DNA of 64,000 bases. It comes from Pseudomonas sp. HAR-UPW-AIA-41. Lineage in GTDB: Bacteria > Pseudomonadota > Gammaproteobacteria > Pseudomonadales > Pseudomonadaceae. Of the stretch, positions 29,254 to 37,811 are shown piece after piece. Below the pieces are notes generated by a model, which worked only from the letters and a program-made list of their open reading frames with translations, was not told the origin of the DNA and ran no database searches. A program made the position numbers and the translations under genes. Within the stretch, counting starts at the first letter, position 1, and each line of letters begins with the position of its first letter. The stretch covers positions 1 through 64,000 of the forward strand of contig NZ_NSLB01000003.1 in the NCBI RefSeq assembly GCF_002304225.1. Reading direction: 5' to 3'.

Positions 29254-31062
29254 TTGCTCGCTCGCCTGCTGTTGTTGTCGTGCCTTTTGCTCAGCAGCCT
29301 CTGCTGTCGTGCGGCTGCGCTTGAGCTACGCGAAGGGCAGGGACCGCTGCGTCTGGCTGGTCAGCTCGAATACCTGATTCCGCAGCAGCCGCTCGACGTC
29401 AGCGACGTAGCGCGGGCGACCGGCTGGCGCAGTGGGCAGGGATCGGCGTTGAATCTGGGGCGCCAGGCCGGTCCGGTCTGGGTGCGTCTGGCGTTGTTCA
29501 ACGCCAGCCAGACGGATGACTGGCAGTTGGAGGTGGACTGGCCGGTGCTCGATCGCGTCGAGCTGCGTCTGTATGACCCGCAGCGCCAGCAGTGGGGGGC
29601 GCCTATGGTGGCAGGCGATCACTTGCCGCTGTCGCAGTGGCCGTTGCCCGCACGTCAGCCGACTTTTCCTCTGCAGTTGCCGGCACAGGAGCTGCGCTGG
29701 GTCTACCTGCAAGTGCAGAGCTCGGAAAGTCTTCTTTTGCCAATACAGCTGCTCAGTGCCCGGGACCGTGCGCAACAGGAGTTGCAGCAGAGCATTCTGC
29801 TGGCCCTGTTCTTTGGCGCCATGCTCGCCATCCTGTTGTACAACGCCAGCCTCTACCTGTTCACCCGTAAGCCCGATTACATCTGGTACAACCTCTACCT
29901 GATAGGTGTGGTGGTCTACGAGCTCTGTCTGAGCGGGTTTGGTCCGTTCTACCTGTGGCCGGAGCTGGGACGGACTGGCGGGCTGATCTATGCAGGGTCG
30001 GCGATCTGGAGCTTCCTCGCAGCGACCCTGTTCATCCGCACTTTCCTGCGCATCCCCCGTTACGGTGGCTGGCCGCTTTGGTTCAGTAACGGTCTGCTGG
30101 CTTACTGGGGGCTGGCTCTGATTGTGGTGTTGATCAACCCGCGCTGGCTGTCCGTCATGGGCCTCAATCTGATGGCCCTGCTGAGTTGCCTGCTGGGGCT
30201 GGCGATTGGCTTCAGCCTGTGGCGCCGGGGTAACCAGTCCGCCCCCTTGTTCATGCTGGCCTGGTTGTCGCTGATCGTCTTCACCTTCATTCATGTAGCG
30301 GCGATCGAGGGGCTCTTGCCGGTCAATATCCTGACTCTGCGTATCCAGACGCTGGGCTTTTTCACCGAGTTCATCCTCCTCTCGGTGGCGCTGGCCGATC
30401 GCATCAACCGCGAGCGTGCCGCACGTATCGAGGCTCAGCAGGCCTTGCTGGAAGAGCGCGAGAGCAGCCTGGCGGCGCAGCGGGGGATCAACGAGGAACT
30501 CGATCGCCGTGTGCACGAGCGCACGGAGGCGTTGCAGCAGGCCCGCGAGGAACTGGAGGAGGCCAATGCCGAGTTGCTGCGTCTCAGCTTTACCGACAGC
30601 CTCACGCGGCTATCCAACCGGCGTCATGTCGAGGCTCAGCTGGCGCTGCTTGATGGGGGGCACCTGTCGGTGCTGATGCTTGATATCGACTACTTCAAGC
30701 GAATCAACGACAGCTATGGCCATCCCTTCGGTGACCGCTGTATCGCTGCCGTTGGCGAGGTTCTGCGTGATCAGGTGCGGCGCAATGGCGACCTCGCTGC
30801 CCGCTATGGCGGTGAAGAGTTCATCGTGCTGCTGCGTGGCTGCCCTCTGGAGGCGGCGCTGATGATTGCCGAACGCATACGCGGGCAAGTGGAGCACTTG
30901 GTGCTGGAGTTCGAGGGGCAGCCAGTGCCCCTGACCATCAGCTTGGGTGTCGCTCACGGGCGTGGCGACCAGGACCGCATCCGCGAACTGATTGCTGCCG
31001 CCGATGCGGCGCTGTACCAGGCCAAGCAGGAAGGGCGCAATCGGGTGGCCGTGGCTGGATAA
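29254..31062 (+). CDS. 7TMR-DISM diguanylate cyclase
   Basis: A 602-residue inner-membrane protein. A signal sequence (LLARLLLLSCLLL) is followed by a periplasmic 7TMR-DISMED2-type beta domain (about 25-165), seven membrane helices (about 185-385), a coiled coil (about 390-435) and a GGDEF domain (about 440-602). The catalytic site is GGEEF in RYGGEEFIVLL, and the product-inhibition RxxD site is intact in RRNGDLAARYGG. It should make c-di-GMP in response to a periplasmic ligand. The TTG start at 29254 is chosen because GGAGGA precedes it and the signal peptide begins there. ATGs at 29164 or 29194 would add 20-30 unlikely residues. Confidence 0.88.
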   Translation: MLARLLLLSCLLLSSLCCRAAALELREGQGPLRLAGQLEYLIPQQPLDVSDVARATGWRSGQGSALNLGRQAGPVWVRLALFNASQTDDWQLEVDWPVLDRVELRLYDPQRQQWGAPMVAGDHLPLSQWPLPARQPTFPLQLPAQELRWVYLQVQSSESLLLPIQLLSARDRAQQELQQSILLALFFGAMLAILLYNASLYLFTRKPDYIWYNLYLIGVVVYELCLSGFGPFYLWPELGRTGGLIYAGSAIWSFLAATLFIRTFLRIPRYGGWPLWFSNGLLAYWGLALIVVLINPRWLSVMGLNLMALLSCLLGLAIGFSLWRRGNQSAPLFMLAWLSLIVFTFIHVAAIEGLLPVNILTLRIQTLGFFTEFILLSVALADRINRERAARIEAQQALLEERESSLAAQRGINEELDRRVHERTEALQQAREELEEANAELLRLSFTDSLTRLSNRRHVEAQLALLDGGHLSVLMLDIDYFKRINDSYGHPFGDRCIAAVGEVLRDQVRRNGDLAARYGGEEFIVLLRGCPLEAALMIAERIRGQVEHLVLEFEGQPVPLTISLGVAHGRGDQDRIRELIAAADAALYQAKQEGRNRVAVAG

Positions 31063-31071
31063 CGGCGAGGC

Positions 31072-32076
31072 TCAGTCCCAGATGAATGTATCGGGCCAGG
31101 GGTTGGTCTGGATGTCCAGCAGGTAGCCATCAGCGGTACGTTGGCGAAGCTGTTCGGCATTACCGACCTGGCGACCGTTGCCCGCGTGGCGGCTCGGTTC
31201 CTTGAGCTGTGGGGTGAACAGCCATTGTCCCGGCTGGTCCTGGCGGATGCGAGTGCCGGCGGCATGCTGCCATTCGCCCAAGATCAGCGGACGTGCCAGG
31301 GTTGCATTCCAGGCAAGCAGCTCACCTTCGTTGTTCAGGCTCATTTCCAGGCTGCGCAGCAGTAAGCCATTGAGGTTGAGCTCGCTGTTCTCGGCTGCGC
31401 GCAGTCGCCAGCCGAAGCGCTCGCGTTCGACCAGGCTGCCGGCGGGCCAGTCCAGTCCGACGCGCTGGTTGCCAGCAGCCAGCCGGCAGTGCTTCCAGCG
31501 CCATTGGCTGGGCTGGTACTGCGCCTCGATCTCGCGGGCGAATTCGGCCCATTCGCCAGCGGCACATCGCCAGCCTTCAAGCCACTGCTCGCCGGCCAGG
31601 CGCACGCGGCTGAAGTAATGGCTGGGCGGCAGGTCGAGCGCGTCTATGCTCAGACCCAGCACCCTGATGGGCTCACTCAACTCGGCTTCCTTGACGCTTT
31701 GCAGGCCGTGGGCCTGTGGCTGCTCCTGCCAGTCCAGTGGCTCCAGCGTGTTGAGCGTCACCCGGCTGCCTGCCGGCAGGGTCAGCTCGCCCAGTGTCAG
31801 TGGTTCGCTCAGGATCGGATGCAGCGCCGCCTGACGGGCGCTTTGCTCAGCCTCGATCTGCCTGAGTTCATGCTGGATCAGCAGGCCGGGGAGCGTCAGC
31901 AAGAGCAGTAACAGACTGAAGATTGCGGCGCGCCATGGATGCTGGCGCCAGTAGTGACGGGGTCGTGGCCACGCAAGGCTGAGCAGCAGGCCGGCGAATG
32001 CGGTCAGTGCGAGCCAGGCCAGCAGAACCAGTAATGAAACCAGCAACAGACCGGTGGGGTTAGGAACAGGAATCAT
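31072..32076 (-). CDS. Membrane-anchored protein of unknown function
   Basis: A 334-residue protein that I do not recognise. Two N-terminal hydrophobic segments (about 9-34 and 47-67) are followed by a soluble region of about 265 residues rich in tryptophan, leucine and glutamine. That region has repeated short strands such as LTLGELTLPAGSRVTLNTL and LNLNGLLLRSLEMSLNNEG. This suggests a beta-helix-like or beta-solenoid periplasmic domain anchored in the inner membrane. The gene is convergent with the diguanylate cyclase (9-base gap) and follows paralogue 2 of the HD-GYP proteins on the same strand. A link to c-di-GMP signalling is only positional. Confidence 0.7.
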   Translation of the reverse strand: MIPVPNPTGLLLVSLLVLLAWLALTAFAGLLLSLAWPRPRHYWRQHPWRAAIFSLLLLLLTLPGLLIQHELRQIEAEQSARQAALHPILSEPLTLGELTLPAGSRVTLNTLEPLDWQEQPQAHGLQSVKEAELSEPIRVLGLSIDALDLPPSHYFSRVRLAGEQWLEGWRCAAGEWAEFAREIEAQYQPSQWRWKHCRLAAGNQRVGLDWPAGSLVERERFGWRLRAAENSELNLNGLLLRSLEMSLNNEGELLAWNATLARPLILGEWQHAAGTRIRQDQPGQWLFTPQLKEPSRHAGNGRQVGNAEQLRQRTADGYLLDIQTNPWPDTFIWD

Positions 32077-32154
32077 CGCGCGCGTCCATGGCAGGATGGC
32101 CGCCAGTATGCCGCAGTCAGTGGTCAGGCGATGTGCGGCATGGCGCCATTCCGG

Positions 32155-33444
32155 TCATTCGGAGTGGCGTTGCCAATGTGCCAGCAGGTCTGGCACTTCC
32201 TCTTCGTCGTCCAGGCTGGCCAGCTCGCGGTTATCCAGCAGCGCCTGCACCTGCGGGTCGCACATGCTCAGGCCGAGAGCGCCATCGGGCAGGCAGGCGG
32301 TGATGCGGTAGGGCTGGGATTGCTCGTCCGTGCAGATCTTCGACAGATCCAGAAAGCGCGGCGAGCAGCGCTTCCCGTCGCGGTCGATGAGTACAGCCAC
32401 TTTGGGGCGCAGCTGCAGCTTGGGATGCTTTTCCAGCACCAGCCCGACCTCACCAGTGTGCAACTCCACCAGCGTGCCCACCGGGAAGATGCCCAGCCAT
32501 TCGATGAAGCGCATCACCAGTTCGGCGTCGAAGTGCGTCTCCCGGCAGTCCATCAGTACCTTGAAGGCATCCTTGACCGTCCGCGCGCGATCGTAGACGC
32601 GATTGCTGGTGATCGCGTCGAAGCAGTCGATGATGCTGATGATGCGGGTGAAATAGGGGATTTGCGTGGCTTCCAGGCCCCGGGGATAGCCCAGGCCATC
32701 CAGCCGTTCGTGATGCCCGTGAGCAACGTCCACGGCAATCGAGGGCAGATCACGGTGACTCAGCAGCAGCTTGTAGCCCAGGGAGGCATGCTGCTTGATG
32801 TGTTCGAACTCTTCGGCGGTCAGCTTGCCGGGTTTGTTCAGCACCTGCGGGTCGATCTTGATCTTGCCTACATCGTGGAGCAGGCCGCTGATCCCCAGTT
32901 GCTCCAGACCGGCATTGGCCACGCCAAGGTGATGGCCAAAGCCCATGGCCATGATCGATACCGACAGGCAGTGCTGGCTCGTGTATTCGTCCTGACTTTT
33001 CATGCGTGTCAGCCAGAGCATGGCGCTTTCGTTGCGCAGCAGGCTTTGCAGGTTCTCGCTGACCACCTCCCGGCAGGCCGCTGTATTGATGCCCCGCCCT
33101 AGCTGAACATCGAAGAACACATCCTTGATCAGTGCCGAGCTTTTCTCGCGGTTGCGCCGTGCCTGCTGCATTTCCCGTGACAGCGGCGCGCGCTTGTGCG
33201 AGTCCGTCGCCCCCAGCCCTGCAACCTCCGGTTTGAGGCTGACCTTGACGCGCTGGAACTCGTCGATGAACACATACTGGCAGCAGTCCTGCACCGCGCG
33301 GATGTCCTGCACGGTCAGCAGCGGAAAGCCCTGAAACAGAAACGGCGTTTCCCGCCACGGGCGGTCCACCTCGCAGACGTACATGCCGATTTCCAGCTGG
33401 GACACATCCACTTGGCGGCGTTTCAGGCGGGTGGTTTCGTACAT
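32155..33444 (-). CDS. DUF3391/HD-GYP c-di-GMP phosphodiesterase (paralogue 2)
   Basis: A 429-residue protein, near-identical in plan to 26618-27898 and highly similar along its full length. DUF3391 begins with IGMYVCEVDRPWRETPFLFQGF. The HD pair is in GLLHDVGKIKIDPQVLNKPGKL and the signature is HHERLDGLGYPR. The most variable segment is the linker around residues 65-100. It is predicted to be an active c-di-GMP phosphodiesterase. The two genes probably arose by duplication within this region. It is transcribed downstream of the substrate-binding gene at 33510-34316, with a 65-base gap. Confidence 0.93.
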   Translation of the reverse strand: MYETTRLKRRQVDVSQLEIGMYVCEVDRPWRETPFLFQGFPLLTVQDIRAVQDCCQYVFIDEFQRVKVSLKPEVAGLGATDSHKRAPLSREMQQARRNREKSSALIKDVFFDVQLGRGINTAACREVVSENLQSLLRNESAMLWLTRMKSQDEYTSQHCLSVSIMAMGFGHHLGVANAGLEQLGISGLLHDVGKIKIDPQVLNKPGKLTAEEFEHIKQHASLGYKLLLSHRDLPSIAVDVAHGHHERLDGLGYPRGLEATQIPYFTRIISIIDCFDAITSNRVYDRARTVKDAFKVLMDCRETHFDAELVMRFIEWLGIFPVGTLVELHTGEVGLVLEKHPKLQLRPKVAVLIDRDGKRCSPRFLDLSKICTDEQSQPYRITACLPDGALGLSMCDPQVQALLDNRELASLDDEEEVPDLLAHWQRHSE

Positions 33445-33509
33445 GGGGCGGTCCGGCGGTGGGGTTGCTCTGGTTGTAGTGAGAATAGAAGCGCAGAGAG
33501 CAGAGCGCT

Positions 33510-34316
33510 TCAGTTCAGCCCGTGCCGCTGCAGAATCGCCCGGTAAGTGCCGTCCGCGCGCATGGCGGCCAGCTCGCGGTTGAAGTCGGCGATTATCTGC
33601 ACATGCTGCGGATGGCTGCGGCGCACCAGAATATGCACCGGTGTGTCCGCCAGCGGGGTGGGCAGGAAGTCCAGCGCTTCACGCACCTGGGTGGGTTCCT
33701 TGCCCAGCAGGTACTGCGCCACCAGTTCGTCTTCCAGCGTGAGCTCGACCCGCCCGGCGGCAACCATATTGGCGGCCCGCGGGAAGTCGGTGACTTCGTG
33801 CTTGTGCAGCCTAGTGTCGTTGTCGAAAGCCGGCGCATAGGTATAGCCCCGGCCCACGGCAATGCGGTACGGGTACAGGTCGCTGATCTGCGCGAAGTAA
33901 ATGCCGCCGCCCCGGCGCTGCAGAAAGCGGATGCGGTTGCTCAGGTAGGTGTCCGAGAAAATCCCGTAGGCTTCGCGATCGGCGCTGTACCAGGCCGTCA
34001 GCACCACATCGTAGTTGCCCTGCTGAACGCCCTTGATCACCCGCGCCCAGGGCACCTCGATGTATTCGCTGCGGTAGCCGGCACGGCTCAGGGCCGTGCT
34101 GACCAGATCGGTGGCCAGGCCGTTGCCGGGCAGGCTGCGGTCGGTAAAGGGTGGCCAGTTGTTGGCGGCCAGACGCAGGGGCTCTGCTGCCCCGGCGGTC
34201 GCGGCCAGCAGCAGGGCTAACAGCAGAGGGGCCGTTCTGGTCAGGCGGTGCATGCTGTGCAGCTGACCGCCTAGCGCCCTGATCAGGCGCTGCGCCACAG
34301 TACGGACAGCCTTCAT
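33510..34316 (-). CDS. Periplasmic substrate-binding protein, SBP_bac_3 family (orphan 3)
   Basis: A 268-residue exported protein. The ATG at 34316 has a good AAGGAG site but gives a long basic N-region. A start at 34253 (MHRLTRTAPLLLALLLAA) would give a standard signal peptide, with cleavage near GAA. Family features are LAANNWPPFTD, GLATDLVSTALSRAGYRSEYIEVPWARVIK and GNYDVVLTAWYSADR. There is no permease or ATPase nearby. It lies upstream of HD-GYP paralogue 2 on the same strand, which suggests a possible ligand-sensing relationship. Confidence 0.86.
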   Translation of the reverse strand: MKAVRTVAQRLIRALGGQLHSMHRLTRTAPLLLALLLAATAGAAEPLRLAANNWPPFTDRSLPGNGLATDLVSTALSRAGYRSEYIEVPWARVIKGVQQGNYDVVLTAWYSADREAYGIFSDTYLSNRIRFLQRRGGGIYFAQISDLYPYRIAVGRGYTYAPAFDNDTRLHKHEVTDFPRAANMVAAGRVELTLEDELVAQYLLGKEPTQVREALDFLPTPLADTPVHILVRRSHPQHVQIIADFNRELAAMRADGTYRAILQRHGLN

Positions 34317-34400
34317 TGCGGCTCCTTGCCAGACTAACGGCTTCCCTGAACTAAAGCAGATGCTATCGCCCGGCGTGGTGAGGAAAGACGGGCGGTGTGA

Positions 34401-34859
34401 TCAGAGTGGGCGGACCATCAGCTGGTGGGGCATGCCCCAGGCCTCGAAGGTTTCCAGTGCGGTCCAGCCGCGCCTGGCGTAGTAGTCGGCGCGGTCCTGG
34501 GTGTGCAGGTACAGACGCGTGTGGCCGAGGGCGCGGGCCTCGGCGCAGACTTCTTCGATCAGCCGCTCGGCCAGCCCCTGTCCGCGTACCTCGGGGCGCA
34601 CGTACACACAGGCCAGCCAGGGGCTCAGCTCGGGGCGCTGCGGCAGATCGTCCTTTGCCAGACCGGCGCAGCCAAGCGGTTCGCCGTCCTGCAGGGCCAC
34701 CCGCATCAACCAGTCGCCATTGTGCTGGCCGGCAGTGAACTCGGCCTGCCAGTCCTCCAGCGGCTGCTGGCTGAACTCGTAGGGAAACTGCCGGTACAGC
34801 CAGCCGGCGAGGGTGGCGCAGTGCTCGGGGTGGTGGCTGAGCCAGTCGGTGGTAAGCAT
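34401..34859 (-). CDS. GNAT-family N-acetyltransferase
   Basis: A 152-residue cytoplasmic acetyltransferase. The acetyl-CoA-binding motif A is visible as ACVYVRPEVRGQGLAERLIEEV (R/Q-x-x-G-x-G/A type), preceded by a beta strand with GEPLGCAGLAKDD. The C-terminal DRADYYARRGWTALETFE is typical of motif B. The ATG at 34859 follows AGGA. A 65-residue upstream extension in the same frame has no family resemblance. The substrate is unknown. Confidence 0.88.
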   Translation of the reverse strand: MLTTDWLSHHPEHCATLAGWLYRQFPYEFSQQPLEDWQAEFTAGQHNGDWLMRVALQDGEPLGCAGLAKDDLPQRPELSPWLACVYVRPEVRGQGLAERLIEEVCAEARALGHTRLYLHTQDRADYYARRGWTALETFEAWGMPHQLMVRPL

Positions 34860-35004
34860 GTAAGGTCCTGTTCGGTGGCGGCCTGCACGGCTGGGCATGA
34901 TAGACATAGGGCTCCTCTGGCGTCTCCGGCTCCCCGACAGGCACTGGTCGTTGAGCCGGCTTGCGTATAAGGTCGGGCCAACCCCATCAGCAAGGAATGC
35001 CACG

Positions 35005-35748
35005 ATGAGTGACAGCGAATCCCTCGTCAGTTGCGGTGAGCATGGTGAACGCAATGCCTGCTTCGTCTGTTGTCATCTCAAGGAGGGTGAGGCCCTGGGC
35101 TTCAATCTTGGCTACGACCCCGAGGCCCCGGACGAGCTGTATCCGGCCGCCTGGTGTGATGCCTGCGAAGTGCTTCTGGAGCAAGAGGGCGAATGGACCG
35201 ACCGGGCTCAGACCGAGGCCGATATCCAGCTGGTCTGCAGCGCCTGCTACGAGCTGATCCGGGCACGTAACTGGCGACAGGACGACGAGGTGCTGGTCGA
35301 ACTGATCAGCAGCAGCTTCGCCTACCTGCAGGCGCAGCAGGAACGTTTCATGGCCGATTACTGCATCGGCAGTCATGAGCGCTGGGACTGGGATCAGAAC
35401 AGCGGCACGCTGCTGTTCTCAAATGCCGGGCTGCCTGTCGTGGAGTGCCATGTCGACTTCGTGGGCAGCTTTTCGAGCCGCTCCGACAGCTGGCGCTGGG
35501 CCTGGGCCAACGACTCCTTCGTCGAGCCGATCAAGGCGCGCAGCCGCGAGGTCCGCGCGCTGGGTGAGGAGCTGGGGCTGCTGTCATTGGCCTGCGCCCA
35601 GTGGCCTGGCGACCCGGTGGACGGCTGGGAAATGACCGCCGTGATGGCCCGGCAACTCAACGCCATCGGCGCCTACCGGGTGCCCAGTGAGGCGGGCTTT
35701 CTCTACATGACCGTGCGGGATGCCCGCTGGGTCCGGCCCACGGAGTGA
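35005..35748 (+). CDS. Cysteine-rich N-terminus plus DUF6882-like protein of unknown function
   Basis: A 247-residue cytoplasmic protein. The first 85 residues hold cysteine pairs (CGEHGERNACFVCCH, AAWCDACE, CSACYE), suggesting one or two zinc-binding sites. The C-terminal 150 residues (SHERWDWDQNSGTLLFSN, WRWAWAND and VREVRALGEELG-like SREVRALGEELG) resemble the DUF6882 family. The start at 35005 follows AAGGAA. Neither part has a known activity. It is convergent with the next gene, 7 bases apart. The fusion of a zinc-rich head with this domain is the notable feature. Confidence 0.75.
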   Translation: MSDSESLVSCGEHGERNACFVCCHLKEGEALGFNLGYDPEAPDELYPAAWCDACEVLLEQEGEWTDRAQTEADIQLVCSACYELIRARNWRQDDEVLVELISSSFAYLQAQQERFMADYCIGSHERWDWDQNSGTLLFSNAGLPVVECHVDFVGSFSSRSDSWRWAWANDSFVEPIKARSREVRALGEELGLLSLACAQWPGDPVDGWEMTAVMARQLNAIGAYRVPSEAGFLYMTVRDARWVRPTE

Positions 35749-35755
35749 AGGGAGT

Positions 35756-36526
35756 CTACTGAGACTCCAGCAACGACGGACTCTCTGTTGCCGGGTCGGA
35801 GGCGCCGGTGTGCTGCTTGTACAGCCGGTCTATTGTGCCGTCGGCCAGCATCTCGCCGATGGTCTGGTCGAAGGCGCGGCGCAGGGACTCTCCGTGCGCC
35901 TTGTTGAACACCACGCCCAGCTCGGTGGTGTCGAGGAATGGTTGCAGTATGCGCACCTGAGCGCGCTGCAGCGCGCTCCAGTAATCGCACACGATGAAGT
36001 TCACCCGGCCATGCTCCAGCAGGGTATAGAGCTGGTCCTCATCCTTGGTCTGTACCGCTGTCCAGTTGGCCTTGGCCAGCAGGTTGGGCGTGTAGATATA
36101 GCCGCGCACCGTGCCCACGCGCTGGCCTTGCAGCAGGTCCAGCGACAGCGATTGCTGTGGCGCATCCTGACGAACGCAGATGCCAAAGATGGCGCTGTTG
36201 AAGTGCACCTGACTCTGGCTGAAGGCCGGATTGCGGTTGGGGAAGAACTCGTCGGTGGCGGCGCTGTAGCTGCCATCTTCGACATTCTTGAGGCAGCGAG
36301 ACCACGGCAGCTCGCGCATTTCCACAGAGCGGTTCAGCCGGCGAAAGGCCTCATGGATCACATCGTGGGTGATGCCACCAACTACCCGCCCATCCTCCAC
36401 CTCGATAAACCCCGGCCAGGCAGCGCTGCAGATACGCAGAGGCTCGTCCGACTCCCCCGCGTGCGTCAGCGGGGTGATCAGGCTCCACAGCAGGAGGGTC
36501 AGCCAGGTCGTGCGAAGGGTGTTCAT
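35756..36526 (-). CDS. Periplasmic substrate-binding protein, SBP_bac_3 family (orphan 4)
   Basis: A 256-residue exported protein with a signal peptide ending around LTHAG (about residue 24). It shows the family order RICSAAWPGFIE, GGITHDVIHEAFRRLNRSVEMRELPWSRCLK, GSYSAATDEFF and a late MLADGTIDRLYKQH helix. Cysteines near residues 33, 78 and 117 could form a disulphide. It is monocistronic with no transporter partners, and is the most divergent of the four orphan binding proteins in this stretch. Confidence 0.85.
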   Translation of the reverse strand: MNTLRTTWLTLLLWSLITPLTHAGESDEPLRICSAAWPGFIEVEDGRVVGGITHDVIHEAFRRLNRSVEMRELPWSRCLKNVEDGSYSAATDEFFPNRNPAFSQSQVHFNSAIFGICVRQDAPQQSLSLDLLQGQRVGTVRGYIYTPNLLAKANWTAVQTKDEDQLYTLLEHGRVNFIVCDYWSALQRAQVRILQPFLDTTELGVVFNKAHGESLRRAFDQTIGEMLADGTIDRLYKQHTGASDPATESPSLLESQ

Positions 36527-36617
36527 CGGTCTGCAGATTCACTTCAAGGGCCACGGGAACATCCCGCGCTCCTCAGAACCATAGCAAACCACGCCCGGCG
36601 CAACCTGCCGAAGTGGC

Positions 36618-37058
36618 TCAGGCGACGCCGTGCAGCTGGCTGACCAGCAGAAACAGCAGCAGACCCAGTGGGCCGAACATCAGCGTCAGCAGGTAGCACG
36701 GCACCATCCACAGGTGGCTGATGCCCTGCAGCGCGCCCTGCTGCTGGATGTACAGCCCGGCCAGCAGGTCGAAGGCGAGGATATGAATCCACGCCGCCAG
36801 CACGGCCTTGGGATTGCTGAACAGGGCCAGCACGCCGCGCAGACTGAAGAAGCCCGGCTTGCCCATGCTGCGGTCGCCCCGGCTGGTCAGCGCCTGCACC
36901 AGCCCGGCGCCGTACAGCACGCACAGCAGCACCACCGCCACGCCCAGCACCACCTTGGGCCCCATGGCCCAGCCGGGTAGCACCAGCAGAATGCTCCAGC
37001 CGCCGAGCGCGACCAGGCTGGAGAGTTGGAACAGGCGTTTCTGGCTGAGCGCCGGCAT
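36618..37058 (-). CDS. ABA4-like (DUF4281) membrane protein
   Basis: A 146-residue integral membrane protein with about four helices. The central motif FSLRGVLALFSNPKAVLAAWIHILAFDLLAGLYI is the hallmark of the ABA4-like/DUF4281 family, named after a plant neoxanthin-synthesis protein. The bacterial function is unknown. It lies alone, and beyond its start begins a 750-base non-coding stretch leading into the AT-rich islet. Confidence 0.85.
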   Translation of the reverse strand: MPALSQKRLFQLSSLVALGGWSILLVLPGWAMGPKVVLGVAVVLLCVLYGAGLVQALTSRGDRSMGKPGFFSLRGVLALFSNPKAVLAAWIHILAFDLLAGLYIQQQGALQGISHLWMVPCYLLTLMFGPLGLLLFLLVSQLHGVA

Positions 37059-37811
37059 GGGGTGTGTCCTCGTTGGGTGGGTATGAGTGTTGTAGCGGAT
37101 GGCCGCCCGGTTGCGCCGCCATCAGTGAGGTGGTGAATGGCGGGTGATTACTCTTGCCGGGGCCCGGCGGCCTCTGTGTTTTCAGGCCGGGGCTGGCCGG
37201 GTGATCAGGATTGGCCGGGGCGACGGCTCTGGTCTGCGCGTTGGCACTGGTTTGAGACGGGCGTTCCGGGTAAGGTCGGGACTTTCTTTTGTGGCTCAGG
37301 GATGAGGCATGGGCAGTGCTCTGATGGTTGGGGATGGCGGCGCGGACCTCGGGGTCTGCTCGGCGCGCTTTCCTCGGCATTTGGCGATTGATTGCGCCTT
37401 GCACGGCGCGTCACTTTCTCTTGTCTGGCCAAGAGAAAGTAACCAAAGAGAAGGCCACCCCGACATCCGGGTTTCGCTGCGCGAAACTCCCCTCCCTCCG
37501 GTGCCGCTCCGGGGGCCGGCTTACAAGGGCCGTCGTGGCCCTTTAAGCCTCGCTCGACATCCCTGTCTCGCGTCCCCCTCCACAACACCTGCGCTCGGCC
37601 TTCTGACGGGGAGTTTGGTGCGTCCATACCTCTCCTATTCGGCTCTGCGTCTAGTAGTTACAGTATTTTTAAGTTCAAAGCACGTCCTTGCAGGCCCGGA
37701 TAACGGGACGGCGAAAAAGCATGGCTTCGAAATTAAATGAGGCCAGTCCACGATTATCCCAAGCGGGGTGGCTCCGGTTGCGATTGTATTTAATTAATAT
37801 TGAGTGATTCT
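37059..37811. other. Long non-coding stretch at the left edge of the AT-rich islet
   Basis: This 753-base gap holds no convincing gene. 37059-37410 is GC-rich with reiterated GGCCGGG-type words. 37411-37543 is a block of three hairpins (separate entry). From about 37640 the sequence becomes AT-rich, ending in a TTTAATTAATATTGAG segment just before the islet's first gene. Short frames here have pseudomonad-repeat composition rather than protein character. The change in composition marks a likely insertion boundary. Confidence 0.6.
37411..37543. repeat. Three-hairpin repeat block, probable interspersed pseudomonad repeat
   Basis: Three perfect stem-loops lie in order. The first is an 11-bp stem 37413-37423/37430-37440 (ACTTTCTCTTG type, loop 6). 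The second is a 7-bp stem 37471-37477/37481-37487 (GTTTCGC, loop 3). The third is a 7-bp stem 37525-37531/37537-37543 (AAGGGCC, loop 5). The words TTTCTCTTG and AAGTAACCAAAGAGAAGG recur in many pseudomonad intergenic regions from memory. None has a following T-tract, so they are not simple terminators. Confidence 0.6.

Noticed and set aside
37141..37740. Short open frames in the spacer left of the islet (for example 37309-37740)
   Set aside because: They cross the hairpin block and the composition boundary, have no ribosome site, and translate to low-information Arg/Pro/Ser-rich peptides.
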